From NCBI GenBank assembly GCA_018228705.1, contig CP073694.1, positions 682,001-746,000 of the forward strand: a DNA stretch of 64,000 nt. The letters run 5' to 3'. The stretch comes from Dysosmobacter sp. Marseille-Q4140. Lineage in GTDB: Bacteria > Bacillota > Clostridia > Oscillospirales > Oscillospiraceae. Each line of letters opens with the position of its first letter. Position 1 is the stretch's first letter. A program made the position numbers and the translations under genes. This document shows, in pieces, positions 15,704 to 24,388 of the stretch. The notes beneath the pieces were generated by a model. That model was not told the origin of the DNA. It saw nothing but the letters and a program-made list of their open reading frames with translations, and ran no database searches.

Positions 15704-18700
15704 ATGAAGAAGATCTGGTGCTGGATCACAACCTTTGCCCTGATACTGGGACTGTGTACCCCGCTGGGGGGGATCGTCCCCACAGCAGCGGCGGAAGGCT
15801 CTCCCGCCGCTGAGGAATTCGTCCCCGAGGAGGAACCCGCTGCTGAGGAAGACCCCGCCGCTGAAGGTGAGCCTGCCGCTGAGGGTGAGCCTGCCGCTGA
15901 GGACGAGCCCGCCGCTGAGGAAGACCCCGCCGCTGAGGGTGAGCCTGCCACTGAGGACGAGCCCGCTATCGAGGAAGTGCCTGCTGCCGCGCTGCTGTCT
16001 GCCAACGCCACGGGTACCCTGTACGCGGGCACCTGGGGAGACAACATCACCTGGTCGATCAAGGACGGGATACTGTCTTTGTCCGGCGAAGGCCCCATGG
16101 ATGAGGCAGATGCATTTTCCTGCGACCTTTCCCCGGAGTACACCATTAACCACACCAATGACGGCGTCAGCTTCGTCCCTTACCCATGGAGCATAGACTA
16201 TTACATCTCCCAGGAGCTCGACGCCGAGCCGGCAGCGTTTTCCAGTGTAGTCATCGGAGAGGGCATCACCTCCCTGGCCGTCGGCGCCTTTTATGACTTT
16301 GATCTGGAATCCATCACTCTGCCGTCGACCCTGACGGCCATCGGGGACTTCGCCCTGGCGGAGAACCCCGCCCTGGGCGTGGTATCCATTCCCGCAGGCG
16401 TTACGCAGATCGGGATGTACGCCTTCCACGCCACGACAGCCAACGCCGAAGCGGAATCCTTTGATCTGACGCTCCCCGACAGCGTGAAGACCATTGGTGC
16501 CTTTGCCTTCTCTGAAAACCGCTACACAGAAATCACCCCCAACAGCGGGCTTTTGTCCATCGGGGAAGGGGCCTTTTTCAATGGCACAGAGGAGGAGAAC
16601 CCCGCCATGCGATTTATCCCGGTGCCCGCCAGCGTGCAGGAGATCGGTCCCGGCGCCTTCTGCACCGCCGCCGTGGGCATCTTCGTCGAGCCCGGAAACC
16701 AGTATTACACCAGTGTATGCGGACAGCTCTACAATATCGACAAGACGCTCCTCCACACCCGCCCCAGATATTACCGGCCCAGCGAGTGGACTACCGCACC
16801 GGACTACGCGGAATCCCTGCTTATACAGCCGAAGGTGATCGGCGAATACGCCTATTCCTGCTCGCCTATACTGACGCAGGTGGAAATCCCAAGTTCGGTC
16901 CGGGAGATCCAGGACAACGCCTTTGCAGACTGCACCGCCTTGGAAAACGCAACCTTTGAAGAGGGCAGTCAGCTCCTCTCCATCGGGAATGCCGCCTTTT
17001 TGGGCTGCCCCCTGTCCGCCATGGAGGTGCCCGACGGCACGGAAACCATCGGTGATTACGCCTTTTGGGGCTGCCAGTTCACCAATGTGTACCTGCCCGA
17101 CAGCATCACCAGCCTGGGCTGCGGCGCGTTTTTAGACTGCGATCAGCTGGAAGCGATCTCTCTGCCTTCGACTCTGGACCGCATCGCTCCGGAGTTGTTC
17201 TCGGGGTGCAATCAGCTGGAGTCTGTGACCATGGGAGAGGCCATCATCTCCGTGGGGGAAAGGGCATTCTATGAATGCACTGATCTTTTTGCCCTATTAA
17301 TGTCCAGCAGTGTGAAATCCGTGGGAGACGAGGCCTTTTACAATTGCTCCAACCTGCCCAGCCTGTCCTTCCCAAGCGGCCTTACCTCGATCGGCGAGAG
17401 TGCCTTTGAGGGCGCCGGCCTGGTGGAACTCTCTTTGCCCGATACGGTCACAGCGCTGGGTGTGTATGCCTTTTCCGGCTGCCCCATGACCCGGGCGCGC
17501 CTGTCCGCCGGCCTGACCAAAATTCCCGGCTGGGTGTTTTACAACTGCGAAAACCTGACGGGGCTCACTGTCCCCGCCGGCGTCACCTCCATCGGGGAAC
17601 AGGCCTTCTCAGGCTGTACGGCTCTGGAGACGATTTCCCTGCCGGAGAGCGTCAAGACCATTGAGAAGTCCGCTTTCTCCGGCTGTACCGTTTTGACGGC
17701 GGTGACCATCCCCCAGAGCGTCACCTCCATCGCCCCATATACCTTCCGCGACTGCGCCGCCATGGCAGAGCTGGCCATTCCCGAGGGGGTCACCAGCATC
17801 GGAAAGTACGCCTTCTCCCGCTGCACCCGGCTGCGCTCCCTGGAAATGCCCAAGAGCATGCGCTCCGTGGACATCTGCGCCTTTGAAGAGTGCGCCAGCC
17901 TGGAGAAGGTGACCTACAACAGCACCTGCGCCGCCTGGGACGAGATCAATATTGCCGAAGAGGGCAACCAGGATCTTCGCTTTGCCCTCATCACCTGCAC
18001 GGACGGGTTCTACGGCGTGGGCAGCGTCGAGCATATCCCGGAATTTGCGTCCGTAGATATTGTCACCCCAAATGCCCCTTCCAGCAGCTTTGTTCCCCTC
18101 TATAGCCCTGCTACATACTACCTGACCCTGAGCACGGCCGACTGGGAAAAGCTGATCGCAGAGCACGGAGACCTTCTGGGGGATGTGGATGAGACATTAC
18201 AGACGGCCCCCTTCGCCGGTCATCTCACCGCCTATGCCTCCGGAGAGCGTCTTTTTTCCGTAGTGGGGCTCACCGCCTATCCCTCACAGCGTCAATTGGA
18301 AGTTTATGTAGACGCACAGCACCTCTCTGCCGCTGTCTCGCCCAACGATACGGTCAACGTATACCTCAGCGGCGGCGGGGAAGTGCTGGCCCGGGCCACC
18401 CTCACCGCCTCCCATATTCAGCAATGGTCCTTTGCAAATTACAGTTCCAATATCCCCTATGACCTAGTTTCCTCCCTGCTCGGAAAAGTCAAGGCAAAGC
18501 TGCTCAAAGACAAACTTCCCGAAGGCCTGGGCAGCGACGGACTTTGCTTCGGTATGGCCCTGACCGCCTCCCTCATCAATGCCGGTGAGATCCCGGTCTC
18601 CCTCTTCGGCTGTGTGGCCTTAGACCAGGTCCAGAAAGATGATACCCTGGAGGGCGTCCCCAGCCGTTTGGAAGATCGCCCCTACGCCGACATGACCGCT

Positions 18701-20254
18701 GACGAACTGATCAAGATTTCACATGTTCTCCAGCACTATCCGTCTGTACAGCAGCAGCTGAAGGATCATTACGGCGACTATGCCGATCTGGTGGAAGCCA
18801 TCGACCGCTACAAGCGCGGAGAGGGCTGTATGCCACTGATCTACATGAAAGGCAGAAACGGCGTCATTCATGCTGTCTGCGCCTACGATTATCAATACGA
18901 GAAAGTACTGGAGGCAGAGTATCTGCTGATCACCCTCTATGAGAATTCGTTTCCCCTCCAGCCGAAAACGATCCGCATTCAGAATCCCGACACACCGGAT
19001 GAATCACTCTGGAACTATGTGGAAGCCGGCAATAATTATATCGGCAATTCCAGTACCATCACCTTTTTAGATCCGTCCAGTCCCTCCCTCAATATCACGG
19101 CTTCCGAATTCGCACTGCTCAACGCCAAGGAACAAGTCAACCTGACCACCCACAACCTTCTCGCAATCCCCGTCTCTATGATTGCAAACGACGCTGGCGC
19201 GGGCACCGCAGGGGCACCGTCCACCACCTGCTGGCTCTCTGGTAGCGGAGCAGTCATTCTGGAGGAGCTAACCTCGGACGCAGAGGTCTCCCTGGCGGAC
19301 GACTATGCCTCCTATACCATCCGCCAGGCCGAGACCGGCACGTTCCGTCTGACGGACGGCGAGGTCACCCAAGCCCAAGCCTCCGGCGAGGCGGTGGAGC
19401 TCTCCTGCGAGTACTACCCCAATGACGGCGACACTCTGGTCCGCGTCACGTTCCAGGGCTCCTGTGCCGAAGGGGCGTCCGCCTCCCTGACCTATGACCC
19501 TGGAACGCAGACCGTGGACCTCACCGGCGTCGGACAGGGCACCATCACCGTCACCTACGACGACGGCAAAGACACTACAGAGGATCCCACCTGGACCCAA
19601 ATCGTCTCTAGCGGCACGGTGTCCGTCACCGGCAACGGTTCCACCGCTCCCGAGATCGACAGCGATGCCGGTACATCCAGCGGTCCTTCCTCCGGTGGCT
19701 CCTCTTCCGGCGGTTCTTCCTCTAGCGGATCTTCCTCCAGTGGGGCAGCCATTCCGGAATCCGGCCCCACCTATGCCGACGTGCCTGCCGATTATTGGGC
19801 ATACACAGAAATCGAATGGGCCAGCAGTAGCGGTTATATGCGGGGAACTTCTGTTTCCACCTTTGCTCCCGGCGGCACCGTCAGCCGCCAGCAGGTGTGG
19901 ATGATCCTGGCCCGGATGGCTGGGGCCAAACCCGCCGACATGGCGGCAGCCAAGGCCTGGGCGGTGGCAAACGGGATCTCCGACGGGACAAATCCCGGCA
20001 GCCCCGTCAGCCGCCAGCAGTTGGCGGCCCTCCTGTACCGGTACGCGGTGCAAAACGGCATGACGGCCGTGACGATGGAGGAAAACCTCTCCAGGTTCCC
20101 CGACGCACAAAACGTGAGCAGCTATGCCGTCCAGGCCATGAACTGGGCCGTGGGCCAAGGCATCATCACCGGCACCTCCGACGACCTGCTCAATCCCACC
20201 GGTCCTTCCACCCGCGCCCAGCTGGCGGTAATGCTGTACCGCTGGCTGGCCTAA
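15704..20254 (+). CDS. Giant surface protein: BspA-like LRRs, cysteine-peptidase-like domain, SLH anchor
   Basis: 1516 residues. The start at 15704 is chosen because AAGGAAG lies 6 nt upstream and MKKIWCWITTFALILGLCTP is a signal peptide. Residues about 32-92 are an acidic repeat of PAAE(G/E/D)(E/D) units. Residues about 185-740 are BspA/LRR_5 repeats (VTSIGEQAFSGCTALETISL type, roughly 23 residues each). Residues about 940-1085 contain GLCFGMA (Cys948), VIHAVCAYDY (His1056) and LYENSF (Asn1081), the Cys-His-Asn order of papain-like peptidases. A Ser/Gly linker (about 1324-1349) leads to three SLH repeats that bind secondary cell-wall polymers. Likely an adhesin with a processing or host-modifying activity; the catalytic role is inference. 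Confidence 0.85.
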   Translation: MKKIWCWITTFALILGLCTPLGGIVPTAAAEGSPAAEEFVPEEEPAAEEDPAAEGEPAAEGEPAAEDEPAAEEDPAAEGEPATEDEPAIEEVPAAALLSANATGTLYAGTWGDNITWSIKDGILSLSGEGPMDEADAFSCDLSPEYTINHTNDGVSFVPYPWSIDYYISQELDAEPAAFSSVVIGEGITSLAVGAFYDFDLESITLPSTLTAIGDFALAENPALGVVSIPAGVTQIGMYAFHATTANAEAESFDLTLPDSVKTIGAFAFSENRYTEITPNSGLLSIGEGAFFNGTEEENPAMRFIPVPASVQEIGPGAFCTAAVGIFVEPGNQYYTSVCGQLYNIDKTLLHTRPRYYRPSEWTTAPDYAESLLIQPKVIGEYAYSCSPILTQVEIPSSVREIQDNAFADCTALENATFEEGSQLLSIGNAAFLGCPLSAMEVPDGTETIGDYAFWGCQFTNVYLPDSITSLGCGAFLDCDQLEAISLPSTLDRIAPELFSGCNQLESVTMGEAIISVGERAFYECTDLFALLMSSSVKSVGDEAFYNCSNLPSLSFPSGLTSIGESAFEGAGLVELSLPDTVTALGVYAFSGCPMTRARLSAGLTKIPGWVFYNCENLTGLTVPAGVTSIGEQAFSGCTALETISLPESVKTIEKSAFSGCTVLTAVTIPQSVTSIAPYTFRDCAAMAELAIPEGVTSIGKYAFSRCTRLRSLEMPKSMRSVDICAFEECASLEKVTYNSTCAAWDEINIAEEGNQDLRFALITCTDGFYGVGSVEHIPEFASVDIVTPNAPSSSFVPLYSPATYYLTLSTADWEKLIAEHGDLLGDVDETLQTAPFAGHLTAYASGERLFSVVGLTAYPSQRQLEVYVDAQHLSAAVSPNDTVNVYLSGGGEVLARATLTASHIQQWSFANYSSNIPYDLVSSLLGKVKAKLLKDKLPEGLGSDGLCFGMALTASLINAGEIPVSLFGCVALDQVQKDDTLEGVPSRLEDRPYADMTADELIKISHVLQHYPSVQQQLKDHYGDYADLVEAIDRYKRGEGCMPLIYMKGRNGVIHAVCAYDYQYEKVLEAEYLLITLYENSFPLQPKTIRIQNPDTPDESLWNYVEAGNNYIGNSSTITFLDPSSPSLNITASEFALLNAKEQVNLTTHNLLAIPVSMIANDAGAGTAGAPSTTCWLSGSGAVILEELTSDAEVSLADDYASYTIRQAETGTFRLTDGEVTQAQASGEAVELSCEYYPNDGDTLVRVTFQGSCAEGASASLTYDPGTQTVDLTGVGQGTITVTYDDGKDTTEDPTWTQIVSSGTVSVTGNGSTAPEIDSDAGTSSGPSSGGSSSGGSSSSGSSSSGAAIPESGPTYADVPADYWAYTEIEWASSSGYMRGTSVSTFAPGGTVSRQQVWMILARMAGAKPADMAAAKAWAVANGISDGTNPGSPVSRQQLAALLYRYAVQNGMTAVTMEENLSRFPDAQNVSSYAVQAMNWAVGQGIITGTSDDLLNPTGPSTRAQLAVMLYRWLA

Positions 20255-20279
20255 ACGGCAAAATTCCAAGCGAATCAAC

Positions 20280-20315
20280 CCCCGGCGTCCGAGAGGGCGC
20301 CGGGTGCTTTTTGTG
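20280..20315 (+). terminator. Rho-independent terminator
   Basis: CCCGGCG..CGCCGGG hairpin followed by tgcTTTTTg, directly after the giant surface-protein gene. Confidence 0.75.
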
Positions 20316-20364
20316 TGGGAGCACCTGCCGGGACAGACATCTACAAGGACGAAACACTCAAAAT

Positions 20365-20604
20365 TCACGTCACTGTAAACAAGATAGAGGATCTTTGGAA
20401 AGCCAAAAACACAACGGGCGTTTTGGAAAGAGCCATGGGATAGTGTTGGGCTGGGGCCAGGCTGAACAGCAGATCAGCCAGATTGGCCGCGCCGGTCACG
20501 GTGTACCCCACTTTCTGTGAACCGGTGTAGGCCACTGCCGCAGTCGGGAGCAACCCCAGCATCATGACAACTGCCAAAAACAGATTTATAATTTGTTCCT
20601 TCAT
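20365..20604 (-). pseudogene. Truncated secreted-protein N-terminus
   Basis: MKEQIINLFLAVVMMLGLLP followed by TAAVAYTG is a clear signal peptide with a cleavage site. After about 40 more residues (VGYTVTGAANLADLLFSLAP) the frame drifts into low-complexity, non-protein-like sequence and ends. This looks like the start of a surface protein whose body is lost, close to other relics of the island. Confidence 0.45.
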
Positions 20605-20840
20605 CGTCTCTCTTCTTATTCAGATAATGATCGGGAGCATAGCTGGTTTAAGTACATCATCCGACATAAAGTGCCGCATTTTCCCAAAATCATCCAAAAT
20701 TTTTGCTGGACATCCGGCATATGGGATACCATATTAGGGGATACACCTACTATGGATATGTTCCAGACTTCTTCGTAAAGTTCCTTTCGATATGATATCG
20801 AAGAGAGGGGTTAAATACCGGATAGGTTCATTCTTCACTT
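20605..20840. other. Non-coding island segment
   Basis: AT-rich sequence between the truncated secreted-protein start and the excisionase-like relic. No gene seen. Around 20780-20810 the sequence tcgatatgatatcga is a short palindrome. Confidence 0.4.
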
Positions 20841-21080
20841 TTAAACAAAGAGTTTGGCTATCATGCAGAGGAGCGCGCCACAGCCTCGCCATGGTGCGCT
20901 CCTCTGTATTACAATTGCTCCAGTCACTCGTCCAAAGGACCTCCCGGAGATCCGGATGGCCGTGCCGATGCGTACACGCTTGAAGAGCCCTTTCTTGACC
21001 AGCGCACAGGCGGATGACCGCCCGATGGGAAGGATCGCTGCGATCTCTTCCACCGTACAGGCACAGGTCTGAGACCGCAA
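20841..21080 (-). pseudogene. Excisionase-like HTH protein, probable remnant
   Basis: TVEEIAAILPIGRSSACALV then KKGLFKRVRIGTAIRISGRSF matches the small excisionase/MerR-like HTH family of mobile elements (typically YTVEEVAKIL..SAYxLIK..VRIGxAIRV). The C-terminal part after SFGRV looks degraded and cysteine-rich. Normally an integrase follows; none is present. It is a relic of the element that built this island. Confidence 0.5.
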
Positions 21081-21141
21081 CTCTTTTTTTACTGTCCCGT
21101 GGTGTTTCCCCCTGAAAGGGCAGCGGGGGAAACATGAGAGA

Positions 21142-22398
21142 TCACTCGGCGAAACCGCGGTAGAGGAAGGTGACGATCTGACCGCGGGTGCAGGTCCGCT
21201 CCGGAGAGAAGGCGGTGCTGCTGGTGCCGTTGGTCACACCGGCATCCACCGCCCAGTCCACGGCATCAGAGGTCACATCGGTAAAGCCGGCGTCAGGGGC
21301 GCTGGGGCTTCCGCTGTAGCGCCACATGAACTCCACAGCCATCTCCCGGGTACAGGGCGCATTCGGGGAGAACGTGTCGCCGCTGGCCAGGCCGTTCTCC
21401 TTGGCCCAGCGGGTGGCGTAGGCATAGTAGGCGCTGTCGGCCACGTCGGTGAAGTTATCATCGATGCCGCGATTCGGCGCCCCGGCGGCTCGCCACAGGA
21501 AGGTGATGATCTGACCCCTGGTGCAGGTCTGGTTGGGGCTGAAGGTGGTGGCGGTGGTGCCGTTGGTGATGCCCTCTTTTACGGCCCAGGCCACGGCGTC
21601 GGCGTAGTAGGCATCGGCGGCCACGTCGGTAAAGCCGGTGGGGGCAGCCGTGCTGCCGCCGATGACGGCGGTGGTGGCCGGGGTGCCGTCGGCATAGCCG
21701 TAGCCCTGGAAGGACATACCGCCTATATCCTGGTAGATACCGAAAATCAGAGGCGTACCGTCCTTGTCGGTGGCGGGCACCTTGGAATAGGGCGAGAGAG
21801 CCGTCTGCTCCGTTGTATACCAGAACGCGGGGAAGCCCTGGTTATCCAGCTTTACGCTGCCGCCGTAGTAGGCCTCTTCGCTCACGGCATCCAGATCATT
21901 GTAAGAGATGCCCCGGGCCGTCAAGGAGCCGCTGCGCATGATCAGGCGAGGGACTGTACTGCCGACGGTCACAGTGGCATCCTGGATGTCCAGGTAGGTA
22001 CAGTCGACGGAGCCCCAGACGTCCAGGCTGCCGGTCCCCCGGATGGCCAGGGTGCTGATGTCATAGCCGTATCCGACCCACATGGTGACGCCCTGGGTAA
22101 TGGTGTTCGTGGTGCCCGGCGTCAGGTACACGGTGGCCTTCACGGTGCTCCCAAGCGCGTGGACGTTGAAGCAGCCCTCGAAGCCGCTGAGGGTCAGAGT
22201 CTGAGTGGCAGCAGACCAACTCCAGCCCTTGCCGCTGGAATCCTCGTCCATATTGTGATAGCAGATGTCATCGCTCACGCTCTGTCCGTCGTAGACCCAG
22301 ATCTGATTCTTGGTCAGGTCCTGGGCGGCGAAGGCCGAGGTGCCGAGAGCGGCGCAGAGACACAAGGCAGTCAGCAGGGATAAAACGCGGGTTTTCAT
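21142..22398 (-). CDS. Secreted SLH-domain surface protein
   Basis: 418 residues from the ATG at 22396-22398 (MKTRVLSLLTALCLCAALGT), with AGAGGAAG upstream. A signal peptide ends near SAFAA. A middle region of about 230 residues is beta-rich (WSWSAATQTLTLSGFEG, NTITQGVTMWVG, GTGSLDVWGSVDC) and has no family I can name. Three C-terminal SLH repeats follow (FTDVAADAYYADAVAWAVKE, NFTDVADSAYYAYATRWAKE, AGFTDVTSDAVDWAVDAG). SLH modules anchor proteins non-covalently to the cell wall. It faces the giant LRR/SLH protein in the same island. Confidence 0.85.
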   Translation of the reverse strand: MKTRVLSLLTALCLCAALGTSAFAAQDLTKNQIWVYDGQSVSDDICYHNMDEDSSGKGWSWSAATQTLTLSGFEGCFNVHALGSTVKATVYLTPGTTNTITQGVTMWVGYGYDISTLAIRGTGSLDVWGSVDCTYLDIQDATVTVGSTVPRLIMRSGSLTARGISYNDLDAVSEEAYYGGSVKLDNQGFPAFWYTTEQTALSPYSKVPATDKDGTPLIFGIYQDIGGMSFQGYGYADGTPATTAVIGGSTAAPTGFTDVAADAYYADAVAWAVKEGITNGTTATTFSPNQTCTRGQIITFLWRAAGAPNRGIDDNFTDVADSAYYAYATRWAKENGLASGDTFSPNAPCTREMAVEFMWRYSGSPSAPDAGFTDVTSDAVDWAVDAGVTNGTSSTAFSPERTCTRGQIVTFLYRGFAE

Positions 22399-22635
22399 GG
22401 TACATCGCTTCCTCTCTTTGTCCATTTTTATACCGAACATGGAACCCATGATCAGGCCAGGGACCGGGGCGGCCGCCGCGAAGGCGCCTGTGCGCAGAAA
22501 GCGGCGGGGATGCAGGCAGCATCTCCACCGCTTTTACATGGACGTTCGGGGAACAGGAGACGGCCGGATGCCGCTGCGCTCGGACGTATTCATGCACAAA
22601 TTTAACGATTTAAAGGATTATCGCGATATAGTTAC

Positions 22636-22664
22636 AAAATATCACAGGCCGGGACCGTTGTCAA
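22636..22664 (-). promoter_or_regulatory. Sigma-70 promoter of the SLH protein
   Basis: On the minus strand TTGACA (22664-22659), a 17-bp spacer and TATTTT (22641-22636). The start codon is about 230 nt downstream, so the mRNA has an unusually long leader. Confidence 0.6.
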
Positions 22665-22797
22665 CCCATACTGGGAAAATGCTCCAGCCGTGCGTCGGGC
22701 CTGGAGGGCTGATGTCTGTGGTCTGCGCGGCGCCCCGATCTTGACTGACTTCTGGAGCATTCAAACAAGATGAAACAGCGGCCTTTTCGTTGCTTCT

Positions 22798-23013
22798 TCA
22801 ACAGTCCGTCCGGCGCAGCTCCTGCAGAGCCTTCGTTCGGTGCCGCTGAACGGCGCTCCGGGACACCCCAACGAGACTGCCGATCTCGCCGTTTGCCAGT
22901 TCCAGAGTGCAGTGCAAAATCAAAATGCTCTGCGACCTCTGCGGCAAAGCGGAGAAAACCTCGGTCAACGTAGCACTTTTTAAAGGAAATGCAACGAACA
23001 ACACCAGTCTCAA
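22798..23013 (-). pseudogene. Sigma-70 region 4 fragment
   Basis: FSALPQRSQSILILHCTLEL then ANGEIGSLVGVSRSAVQRHR and TKALQELR is the HTH region 4 of a sigma-70-family protein, but regions 2-3 are missing. A short frame starting MSDFDAVYVDHE at about 23111 resembles a sigma-factor N-terminus that has lost its continuation. The gene is likely broken. Small sigma-like proteins of this kind often regulate conjugative elements. Confidence 0.45.
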
Positions 23014-23111
23014 AAAGTTTTTTGTTATATTTGATTTAAAAACTCATACAGACTGTCTCGGTGTGGGGAGACAACTCGTGGTCCACATACACCGCATCAA
23101 AATCGCTCATT

Positions 23112-23601
23112 TCCTCCCTTCCCTCGGGGTTTTATAGACGCCGCCCGACCTGCTGGCCAAGATGCTGTTGACCAGATCCTCTTTATTCACATATCTGCGG
23201 ATTGAGCGCTTTTGCGGACTCTTAGATGCGGAGATTGCGGCGCTCTTTTTCCAGCCACTGCTGCATTTTTTCATTGGTCTCACTCCTATTTTTTGATACG
23301 TGCTTTGTGCATCCGCCGTGCTTTGTGCATCCATGTTTCCGGCAGACAGCATCCCCCTTTTTGACTACGTAGTTCTCTTTGAAATGAAAAGGGGCACCGG
23401 ATCGGTGATTCTCTGAAACCACCAATTCGGCGCCGTGCCGTAATATTTGTATATGAATTTTCAAAAAACAGCGCCCTTTTAGCTCTCAAAAAAGGCATCG
23501 GCATTCAAACCGACCTTGATACCATCATAAACGCTGTTCAAGTCCCCCCCAGTTCCATGAAAAAGCGTCAGGCGATTTATTGGAAAAACCATTTTTGAAA
23601 T
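23112..23601. other. Non-coding or decayed stretch before the tRNA terminator
   Basis: Only short unconvincing frames. One minus-strand frame ends NKEDLVNSILASRSGGVYKT and could be the tail of a lost mobile-element gene. AT content rises toward the tRNA terminator. Confidence 0.3.
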
Positions 23602-23713
23602 AAAAAAAGCCGCAACACTCTGATACCCTAAGCTTACAGGCTAGGAGATTCAGATTGTTGCGGCTTGATGGAGCTAGTGGGGTGACTCGAACACCTGACC
23701 TGCTGATTACGAA
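23602..23713. repeat. Direct repeat copy 2: tRNA-Thr 3' half and terminator
   Basis: The intact-locus copy matching 13749-13860 (107 of 112 identical). It includes the GCCGCAACA..TGTTGCGGC + T7 terminator of the tRNA (23602-23665, minus strand) and the tRNA 3' half. Confidence 0.85.
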
Positions 23714-23744
23714 TCAGCTGCTCTACCGACTGAGCTACACTAGC
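23669..23744 (-). tRNA. tRNA-Thr(CGT)
   Basis: The minus strand folds as a standard cloverleaf: acceptor GCTAGTG/CACTAGC, D arm GCTC..GAGC, anticodon arm GCTGA-TTCGTAA-TCAGC with anticodon CGT, T arm AGGTG-TTCGAGT-CACCC (the outer pair is mismatched), discriminator T and encoded CCA. A terminator hairpin follows. Anticodon CGT reads ACG threonine codons. Its 3' half is duplicated 9.85 kb away, marking it as an integration site. Confidence 0.93.
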
Positions 23745-24357
23745 ATCAATATTCATTTAAGCGGAGGCACTTTTAGGCGAAGGAAAGTATAGCATATTTT
23801 ACACGTAGCGTCAACACCTATTTCCCGGGCCGCTGGTTCCGCAAATCCCGCCTCCTTTTGATTACAAATCGTATTTTTGAAGGTTTTCCTGCAATTTTCC
23901 CTCTGTCATTTTGTAGATTTTTTGTTCTTTCACAGAGAAAAGCACCGATCCCTTCCCATGAAAGCGCCTGTTTTACCCTGTTTCAGTCGACGTTTTTTGT
24001 GGTTTTTCCCGATCATTTTTTCTATTCTCTTTGCTTTTTCCATCAAATTACATTTACATAATTTTTTAAATAACCAGGCACTACAACGAGTTATTCACAT
24101 TTTCCACCAGGTTTTCAACATTTAATTTTTCTTTTATTTTCAATATAATTTTCAATTTTTTCTAAAATATGGAATTCTCTCTATCCCTTTGTTCTCCTTC
24201 TAGAAAATTGCCAATTATTTTACATAAGATTTTTTGCCTTTTGACTTTCTCCATATTCTTTTTCATTTTCCTCTGGACATCTCTTTTTTTGCATCGCTTT
24301 TTCGAATGGTCTGCAAAAAAAGCAGGAATTCTGTCTTTTCCGGCTGCCGTTCCGGGC
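23745..24357. other. AT-rich intergenic region with DnaA-box-like cluster
   Basis: About 600 bp strikingly AT-rich (T-rich on the plus strand) against a GC-rich genome, with no credible gene. At 24091-24120 three DnaA-box-like 9-mers follow one another: TTATTCACA (consensus match), TTTTCCACC and TTTTCAACA. This resembles the box spacing seen at bacterial origins, but dnaA/dnaN are not here. Confidence 0.5.
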
Positions 24358-24358
24358 A

Positions 24359-24388
24359 AAAAAACAAGCGGCCAAACGGCCGCCTGTT
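24359..24388 (-). terminator. Rho-independent terminator of the tsaD operon
   Basis: On the minus strand GGCGGCCG-TTT-GGCCGC followed by TTGTTTTTTT, immediately after the tsaD stop. Confidence 0.8.

Noticed and set aside
24091..24120. Calling the DnaA-box-like cluster the chromosomal origin
   Set aside because: dnaA, dnaN and a skew switch are not visible; reported only as a cluster.
23858..24125. Short plus-strand frames in the AT-rich region after tRNA-Thr
   Set aside because: Phe/Ser/Leu-rich translations of T-rich DNA without ribosome sites or families.
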